28,910 nt of DNA from Smittium mucronatum. Its lineage: Eukaryota > Kickxellomycota > Harpellomycetes > Harpellales > Legeriomycetaceae. Where the stretch lies: contig LSSL01002814.1 of NCBI GenBank assembly GCA_001953115.1, positions 1-28,910 on the forward strand, given 5' to 3'. The notes under the pieces are model-generated. The model searched no databases. It was not told the DNA's origin and saw only the letters and a program-made list of their open reading frames with translations. Position numbers and translations under genes: made by a program. This document shows, one piece after another, positions 21,901-28,910 of the stretch (positions are counted from its first letter, which is position 1; each line of letters begins with the position of its first letter).

Positions 21901-24900
21901 TCCAACCATAGAAAAGTCTTGATCAAATTTAGATTCTCGGTCAGCTTTTATTTTTAAATTCATGTAATTGGATGAATCACCAACCTTTTCAATTGAAGAT
22001 ATTCTTTTAAAGTTAGATGAAGGAATAGTGGTGTGTGTTAAAGATCTCTCAAAATTTTTTGAACTAAGTTGAGAAAAAGAGTCTCCCTTATATTGATCGA
22101 GTGTCTTTTTTTCTTCGATTAAATTATCATTATTTGAACTAAATGAGTGTTGGGAAAAAAAGATTTCTTTCGATTTGGGTAAGCTTTTCTCAGGGCCAAG
22201 ATTTTTTGATGAGACCGATAAAACTCCTGTTCCTGCATCTCTGATTTCGGGGAAACTATCATTTGCAACAATCGAATTTGTGGCTGAAGCTTCTCTCCCT
22301 ATTTGCTTTCGTCCCTTTTTAGATTTTGGTCTGTAGATTACTTGGTTTTGGTTAGAATTCCTAAAGGTACTGGCAATTCCACCGTTTACTTTATCATCAG
22401 AATTATCAAGGCCATCTTTGGGGTGAAGCATTTTTCTAGAATTCAAGATTTGATCATTGTATAAATCGGATTGACCATTATTTTTAATGTCGGAAATGTG
22501 ATTCATCAACGAATCAAAGGATGATTTGCAGATATTTTTTTCCCTAAGAGGTTTGATTTGAATATCTTTAAATTCAGTATCACGAATCAAACCCGAATCC
22601 TTGTTGGGATTCAAAAAGTAGTATGGCCTCTTTAACATACTTTTCCTGATATTAAGAACTTTATTACCCTTAACTTCGTTGATAACAAAATCCTCTGGAT
22701 CTGTAACATAACCTCGAGTAGAGTTCAGATCCGATAATTGTTTTTCAGAAATAAAGGACAAGCTAGATCCGATTTCGGGAGATGAATTCACTTTTCTCAA
22801 ATCTGGAATAGTGAAATCACCATGAGCAATTCTTGCTTTATAAACATTTTGAATATTAATAATAGAAGGTTCAAATCGGTCTAGAGAGATGGCTCTACAC
22901 TTGTATGCAACTAATTTATCTTTTAGTGTATCACAAGTATTTTCGTCAGATCTCTCGATGGTATACGATGTACTAGGAATGGAATTGGTACTTTCATCAT
23001 CTATTTTTTCATCTAAAAGAGGTTTCTTTGTGGAGTTATTGGCCGTTTTTTTGGTGTCGAGGATCTCAGTTTTAGAAGGGCTGTTAATACTTAATGGAGA
23101 TTTAAGGATCATATCACTGATATAAAGATTATCTGTAATAGCCAGTTGTTTATTGATGGGTGAGTTGAGTTTACTTAATCCATCCTCATCAACATACCAT
23201 GAAAATTGAGTAGGTGAATGTATACTGCTTTTTATAGATATGAGTTTAGAGAGTCTATCCAGTTTCCTATTTTCTTTTTGGGTTTCTTCTGATTCAGTTT
23301 CGGAGAAATCGCTTTTATCAGATTCAATGAATGGATTGGTACTAAAATTCATTTTTCCATGACCTTTCTTTTCAATAATAGTATGTTCTGGAATCCCTGT
23401 TAATTTAGATATGGCTTGAGCATTTCCATCACCAAAATATCCCAAAAATGGAGAATTATCGCTTATCTTCATAATTGTTTCGATTTCAGCCTCTCTTTTC
23501 TTCTTTGATTTATCAATTCCCAAAATTTTTTTTGAAACTATACCAAATATACCCTTTTTACTATTTCTATTAGAGTATTCACGTTGGATTTTAACGGGTT
23601 TTGTTGTTGTGGGTGAAATAGGTATAGGGCTTCTTGCAAGGAACATATCTAGTTCATAAGGAATTATATTAGCGTCACCTTTTTTTTTAAGTATGGGGAT
23701 CACTCTGGGATTGGAAACACTGGGTGTTCCCTTTGTAGAGATTTTTTGAGGTTTATTTCCTAAATAAAAAAAAATTGTTTTACGACATTTTTTATCAAAA
23801 TAAATAATTCGGAGGCCAAATCACTTACTAGATTTCATTTTCTCAAGTACCTCTTGCTTACTATCATTCTTCGAATAATTATCCTGGACAGAGGTATGAT
23901 TTTTTTGGTTTGAGTTAGTATTAATGGAAGGAGGAAGATTTTTGGATTGCTTATTGGTTGATGAATTGGGTTTGGCTTTGTATTTTCCATTTACAGAAGA
24001 GTTGGACCTTTTAATGGGATCACTTTGATCAAAAAGAGTGTTTGTTACAGTGTTTGCTTTTAACAAATGAGATTCACCACTGGAATATTTTCTTATACTA
24101 TTGCCAAAGATTACTTTATTTGAATGGGTCTTTCTGATTTCTTCATTTCTGGTGGAAAATATAGTGTTTATATTATCATTTTTAGAAGTAAAACTAGCTC
24201 TGAGGTAACTTAAACTCGTTTCGCTGTTCCGTCTACCAGAAATATTCTTTTTTTCTGGCTCTAGTTTTTTTTTAAAAAATTTAATTTTTAAATTGGAAAA
24301 TTTCTAAAATTTTATATTTTAGTGATAAATGTTACTCACCTTCATAATCCTCAATAAATTGACTTCTATTCTTGGTTTCATTGGAATAATCATGGGCATG
24401 AAGCTTTGTCAAATAGCTTTTAGAAAAGCTGTATATTTTAGATTCATCGGAATGTCTTTTATTTGTTGAAGAAAATGAGTTCGTGTTCATGGATCTAAAT
24501 AAATTCCCAGTACTTCCAGGATCTAGTGGATGATTATGTGAATGCGTTTAAAAAGGATAAATTAATAAGAATATATATCATTTGATTTCACAACATTAAA
24601 AAACATTGAGAAGGTATACGCGGGTGATTTTCTGCTTTTAGAACAAATTGTAATTACAAGAAAAATTAGTATTCACCTTTTGCAGGAGTTTTGGGTTTTA
24701 AAGGACCCATTTTTTCTATCTGGTGAGAATTCGAATAAGAGTATGAATCATCCCCAAAAACATCCCTTAAAGGGATTTTTCCAGGATCTATGTGTCATAG
24801 TTGTAATTTCAATAATGAATTTGAAAATAAAACTTGATTTAATCAAAAATATAATCATTTAACTTACCATCTATGCTAAAGGATCTTTTATCGATAATTT

Positions 24901-25110
24901 TACAATCGATAGTTTCTTGAACTGGAAGAGATTTCCTAGGATGTGTTAGGTCTTCATTTGAAAGCAAAAAATAAATGGGAACGTCCATAGAATTTCCGAC
25001 TTCTATTGTTTAAAAAATGAACGCTGATTTTAAGCTTATATTAGAGGAAAAATAAAAATATTACCTCTTTCATTCTTTCCTGGAGTTTTCATTTTTATTT
25101 CCCCTTGCAT
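18961..25110 (-). CDS. large disordered Ser/Asn/Asp-rich protein with an RVKF PP1-docking motif; function unknown
   Basis: I do not recognise the family. Six exons on the minus strand (25110-25065, 25002-24868, 24787-24677, 24522-24340, 24260-23829, 23759-18961; introns 62-154 bp) keep one frame and give 1901 residues, 1599 codons of them in the last exon. Every junction has phase 1. Most of the protein is low-complexity Ser/Asn/Asp/Glu/Lys sequence with acidic serine clusters (EDSEFSDSSSISSDE near 1480), so intrinsically disordered. Two stretches look foldable: about 1067-1130 (MLNFDEIIYKLNLAF, QKLRLLVCLYTNEMY) and 1247-1320 (VVGLLKTCFLSAKIYLI). KRVKFKTTDFITVYEY holds RVKF at 1462-1465, basic before and acidic after, as in proteins that dock protein phosphatase 1. 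Two full Cdk sites (TPGK at 9-12, TPAK at 94-97) and a KEN triplet (464-466) are present but can occur by chance. There is no signal peptide or membrane segment. A cytoplasmic or nuclear scaffold recruiting PP1 is a guess. The start is the first Met of exon 1, with A at -3. Confidence 0.82.
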
Positions 25111-25612
25111 TTGACTATATTTGCTAAATTTTGAAATTGAAAATATTAAAATTTTCGAAAAAAACGGCAATAAAAACGGTATAAAATCAAATCAAGATAT
25201 GTATAATTCGGTTTCTATATTTAATTTGATTGAATGAAGGAATATCAGGCAAAATGGAAAATTGGTGGTAACAATAGGTACACTAATGAATAAAAATGAA
25301 AGGCTTTATACGAATATTTAAAGATACTTTTTGTTGATATTAAGGATGATAGTTCGATGCAAACATGTGCCGTTAATTGGTATTAATTCTGTATTGTATT
25401 TTTTTGAGCTATGATTCTTATAGAGCTAATAATTACAATTTGGATATTGAGACGGATCCTAGCAAACTCTCATAATAATAAAGTCGAGGATGTCCAGGAA
25501 ATGAAATGAATACAGAATTGATGTCAGTTTGGTAGAAAGGGATGATTTTTTTTTTTTGAAACTTGAAATGAACCTTAATTTCTCAAATTAAACTATACTT
25601 CATCCTTTCCGG
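25111..25612. other. A/T-rich spacer upstream of the large disordered-protein gene
   Basis: Presumed promoter side of the 1901-residue protein gene. No open frame of note and no recognisable regulatory site. Confidence 0.55.
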
Positions 25613-26095
25613 GCTCAAAAATATAATTAGCCTTTCATTCGTTTAGTTATCTATCTTCTATTTGATAGTATGAAAAACCAACCCAATTATGGTTGTGAAT
25701 TTGAAGATGGGTTTGTTTATTGTCCGAAAATTAAGCTCCATTTTTGTCATAAAGTTTTGAAATATCTAAAAGGGACCATGTTAAAACTGTCTGAGAGCAA
25801 ATTGAATCGAATTGCCTAGTGCTTTACCCAACTCAAAGAAATCTTAGCCCTCTTAAATGCATTAATTTATTCATGGGATGATATTTTTTAGCCAATACTG
25901 CAACAGATTTGACATAAAAATGCCACATACTTCCTTGATAGGAGTAAGTCTTTACGGTAAACTCACAGACTCAATTTACGACTAATAGAAACATGCAAAC
26001 ATTTAGTAACAAAAAAACAAAACCTTATATCCTCTTGTCAACTAGGTTGCTTATTGGATACAATTATGAATGTTCTTATTTTTAGCCTAAAATTT
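25613..26095 (+). pseudogene. decayed coding trace, possibly a copia-type reverse transcriptase
   Basis: One forward frame from 25613 is protein-like for about 160 codons with about six stops, including LHFCHKVLKYLKGTMLKL. A second frame, 25795-26085, contains YFLANTATDLT and, open at 25948-26082, VFTVNSQTQFTTN followed by MQTFSNKKTK. Its spacing resembles the FAVN-x2-SQF...H-x4-KR...YL region after the YVDD part of Ty1/copia reverse transcriptases (YLANTTRPDI precedes it in that family). Only about a quarter of the conserved positions remain, so the assignment is weak. It may be two overlapping decays of one gene or chance in a G/C-richer island. Confidence 0.33.
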
Positions 26096-26659
26096 TAGGT
26101 TAGGTAATAAACTATTTATTAATAAACGAGTTCGGAGATAGGCCAATATATTTTATACCCATACAGTATGCCCATGCTTTTATCACTAAATTAGCTGGAA
26201 AAAAAAACTATGCTTTTTTTTATAATTCGCAATAATTATGATATACGATTTAAATAAATAGTCCGACGGTTAAATGATTGACTAAAAAATAAAGCTTATG
26301 TAATACATTACTAAAATGTGTTATAAATGTAAGCCTGACATATACACACTGGCTTTTAAATATAGACTATTATTATATTTAGATTAATGTGTTGATATAT
26401 TACTAATATAATTTCATCAGTGATCCCATTTAGCTAATTTTATAATAATTCATGTTTTTAATTGGATAGTTATTTTCATTAAGGTTCTGTAATTTCATTT
26501 TTGCATCACATACCCTGGGAATCAGCATATTTTAATTAATCCATTCTATTTTTAGAATGCCAATGAATAACTTTTAATATTGGAGATTTCTGATAGCATA
26601 TCATTTTTGTTTTCTATTAGGTGATAAAAATATTCAAATAAACGATAAACGCACAGATT
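26096..26659. other. A/T-rich spacer, nothing assigned
   Basis: No gene, repeat array or RNA gene was seen. A short protein-like reading (SSEIGQYILYPYSMPMLLS) near 26129-26192 may be the tail of the preceding trace. Confidence 0.5.
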
Positions 26660-27530
26660 ACTAGTTTGTAGATATTTGAGGAGAATCAATGGTACTTCTG
26701 GTTAAGAAAAAAAACATCCTCACAAAAAAAAATCAACATATCACTATTCTCTCAGATATTTCGAGACAGTAATTACTTTTAACAGAGCTGGAGAGCCAAT
26801 AATAATCATATTTTTTGGAAATAAATCAAAATAAATAAATATTCACGTATAAAATCGGATTTCCTCTTATACATCTAACCCTTTCCGGGCCCTAATTTGT
26901 GCTTCACTTCTATTTGTGAAAATTAGTCATTTCAATTGGTTTATATTATTGGTTTATATAATAACATACAAGTATCTTCAATTTAGTGATAGAACTGAAC
27001 AATAAATGAACGACATTTTTTGTATCATATGCCCTGAAAGGGCCTAATGTATAATGCTAGATCAATCAGGCTGGGGTATTCCCACTTCTGTTTTCATACA
27101 AGGTCATCACCACATTTCAATTAGCCAGGTTCGTATTATCTTTGTAAAAATGCGATATTTGGAGAAATTGAAAAAATAATCAAACTAAAACAGCAAACTC
27201 CATTTCTGTCTAATAGAAGAATAAAATGTCATTTTAGAAAACCCAGATATTATTAATATTCCAAAAAACATAACAGGCTGATTGAATTTCTTACCAGTTG
27301 GTTTAAATTAAATATAATTTAGACCAAATTGATTCCTGGCATGGAGCTATCTCTTTCAATTTGAGTCTTTCGAAAATTCTCCTTTAAATTAAAGAAACAT
27401 TTAAATACAAAAAAAATTTTACTCTTGCCATTTTTTAGGTGGAATTCTTGTTGTACACTATTTTCAATACATAAGAATATTAATTTGCTCAACCGATTGC
27501 AAGTTGTTATTTTTTTATTAAATTTACTAA
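26660..27530 (+). pseudogene. stop-poor coding traces, unrecognised
   Basis: Forward readings follow one another with frame changes: FEENQWYFWLRKKTS near 26675, then from 26877 a frame of about 97 codons with two stops (NPFRALICASLLFVK, LDQSGWGIPTSVFIQGHHHI), then from about 27142 another of roughly 130 codons with three stops (KLKQQTPFLSNRRIK, NRLIEFLTSWFKL). Frames partly overlap, so not all can be real. No family was recognised. Most likely dead mobile-element DNA. Confidence 0.3.
26879..27042. repeat. inverted pair of CCCTTTCNGGGC motifs
   Basis: CCCTTTCCGGGC at 26879-26890 faces GCCCTGAAAGGG at 27031-27042 (11 of 12 bases pair). Related forms occur at 9903-9915 (CCCTTTCAGGGGC) and 25604-25614 (CCTTTCCGGGC). 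G/C-rich 12-mers recurring four times in such A/T-rich DNA are unusual. The one at 9903 is preceded by TTAA, as at piggyBac-type ends, but no transposase was recognised. Confidence 0.4.
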
Positions 27531-28479
27531 AATAGTGGTGACAAATTATTTATTTATTCTCATGGGGCTTTTCCCGCTCCAATTAGTTTTTAATTAATTG
27601 ATTTGGCTTGATAAATTATGCTGTTTACCCTATCAATCAACATATTCTATAATATGAACCCCAACTCAGAACTGTTATCTGGCATAAAATAATGGCACAA
27701 TTTTGTCTGCCGACCACGAAATAATTAAAAAATAGTGTATCGTTGAATAATGATGTAACTAATTACAAATTTACGCCCCTAAAAATTTTCGGCCACTTAA
27801 AATAAAAGATCGAGACATAAATATAAATCTTTATAGTTTGAGCAAAAATCTGATTTCTATTCGTAATCAGGATTAAATTGTAAAGAATAATTGGTTTTCC
27901 AATATTTTAAATAATCATTAGGACAATAGCCTTGACGCCTATGTAGAATACGTTGAATTTTTTTTATTTGAGAGATTCTCCACGAGAACTAAAGTTTGGC
28001 TGTTAATATTTAGCTAAATAATAATTCTCAAAAAAACAGTTAAAATTTGGATATAGTGACGAATAATATCTAAATACAAGTTTTTTTAGTCATTACCGTT
28101 TTTACAACTAATTTCATCTACACATTTTTTAAGAAATATTTGGAAGTATGTGCATTTAAATTTTTAGCTCTAATTTTCTTATTACATCTCCATTATTCTG
28201 ATTTATTAATTAAACCATACATTTTTCGAAACCGGGCAATAAAATATCTAATAATATTAAAATACAAAGAAATTTTTCGAATTTTAGTTTTTTTTCTTAA
28301 AATTATATTTATTAACGATAACAATAATAATAATAAGCCAATTAAATTTAAATTTTAAATAAATAAAGAAAATGCATCTAATTTTTTTCATTTGATTAAC
28401 ATATTTTGGACAAAAAATATATCTAATAGACGAGTTTAATAATACTTATAAATCGATTAAATATTTATAATAAGGTTTC
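27531..28479. other. A/T-rich spacer with one 90-codon open frame
   Basis: The region is mostly A/T-rich spacer. A forward frame is open from about 28089 to 28358 (90 codons) but starts without Met in the first half and is made of Phe, Leu, Ile, Lys and Asn codons, ending in an Asn run. It has no family features and is most likely chance or remnant sequence. Confidence 0.5.
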
Positions 28480-28680
28480 AGGACTATTGGCCTATTTCTA
28501 TTTGACCTACTGACCATTTTACATACTATTTTTACCATCTTACGATTTCGCCTACTGCCCAATTGGTCTACTTTATATTTTGACTTTCGAAAAATTAACC
28601 TACCTAAAACTTTTCGAATCGCTAAATTGGCCCATTCGTACATAGACCTACAGCATAATTGGCCAGTTTACAAATATTCA
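28480..28680. repeat. degenerate tandem-like repeat built on TTGGCCTAC / TGACC words
   Basis: Within about 200 bp, variants of a word such as ATTGGCCTA, TTGACCTACTGACCA, CGCCTACTGCCCAATTGGTCTAC, TTGGCCCATTCG, AGACCTAC and AATTGGCCAG recur at irregular 12-35 bp spacing. The units are too diverged to fix one period. This is the pattern of an old tandem array. The reverse-strand open frame at 28643-28446 is a by-product of the repeat. Confidence 0.45.
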
Positions 28681-28910
28681 TCCTATTTTATTGTATATTT
28701 AATTTACCTTAGTAATCTAATCGCTTCCAATAAGAGCTTATAAAGCAAATAAACATCCAAAAATTAAAATTTTAGCAAAATTTATTAAAATTTGATGCTT
28801 TTACCCACTAAGCATTATATTTTAAATTCTAAAGTTTTACCTGAATATTGCATAAATAATGTTATTTAAGTATACGAATATGGTATTTATAAATGGTTTA
28901 AGTAGTACTT
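28681..28910. other. A/T-rich end of the window, nothing seen
   Basis: No open frame, repeat or RNA gene supported. Confidence 0.6.

Noticed and set aside
27600..28085. Extension of the 26877 frame as one long fossil gene
   Set aside because: Stops occur here at least as often as expected for random A/T-rich DNA (about 22 in 160 codons).
28089..28358. 90-codon frame as a gene
   Set aside because: Only Phe/Leu/Ile/Lys/Asn-rich sequence ending in an Asn run; no Met near the start and no family.
1..28910. tRNA, rRNA or CRISPR features
   Set aside because: No cloverleaf with A and B boxes, no rRNA core sequence and no regularly spaced direct repeats were seen.

Overview
The window looks like a piece of a fungal nuclear chromosome that is very rich in A/T. 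Four protein-coding genes can be built. All have short spliceosomal introns (about 60-180 bp, GT...AG), and their exons are clearly richer in G/C than the DNA between them. The protein sequences are fungal in type (the ORM protein resembles yeast and fission-yeast Orm). The long Ser/Asn/Asp-rich protein and the A/T-rich spacers suggest an early-diverging lineage, perhaps a gut-fungus (Harpellales)-like genome. That placement is an inference and was not tested.

Layout: 1-7975 is a gene desert, by eye about four-fifths A/T, with a few G/C-richer stop-poor islands. 7976-8734 (-) is an ORM/ORMDL gene in four exons. 9000-11400 is a decayed, unrecognised coding region on the + strand. 12834-15159 (+) is sphingosine-1-phosphate lyase (DPL1/SGPL1) in seven exons. 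15445-17148 (-) is 3-ketodihydrosphingosine reductase (TSC10/KDSR) in eight exons, tail to tail with the lyase. 17944-18780 holds the worn 3' end of a LINE-like retrotransposon plus a second worn copy of its last bases. 18961-25110 (-) is a six-exon gene for a 1901-residue, mostly disordered protein of unknown function with a PP1-docking motif. 25111-28910 is A/T-rich spacer with more decayed coding traces, one possibly copia-like, and a degenerate short repeat.

The main result is that three intact genes of one pathway lie within 9.2 kb. ORM restrains serine palmitoyltransferase (first step of sphingoid-base synthesis), TSC10 makes the second step, and DPL1 performs the final, irreversible breakdown of phosphorylated sphingoid bases. 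Entry, synthesis and exit of the pathway are thus side by side. In budding yeast these genes are unlinked. No gene order for relatives could be examined here, so whether this is a conserved cluster or chance is open.

All gene models were made by hand: each exon junction keeps the frame and the protein family alignment, and each model ends at a stop codon. There is no transcript evidence.
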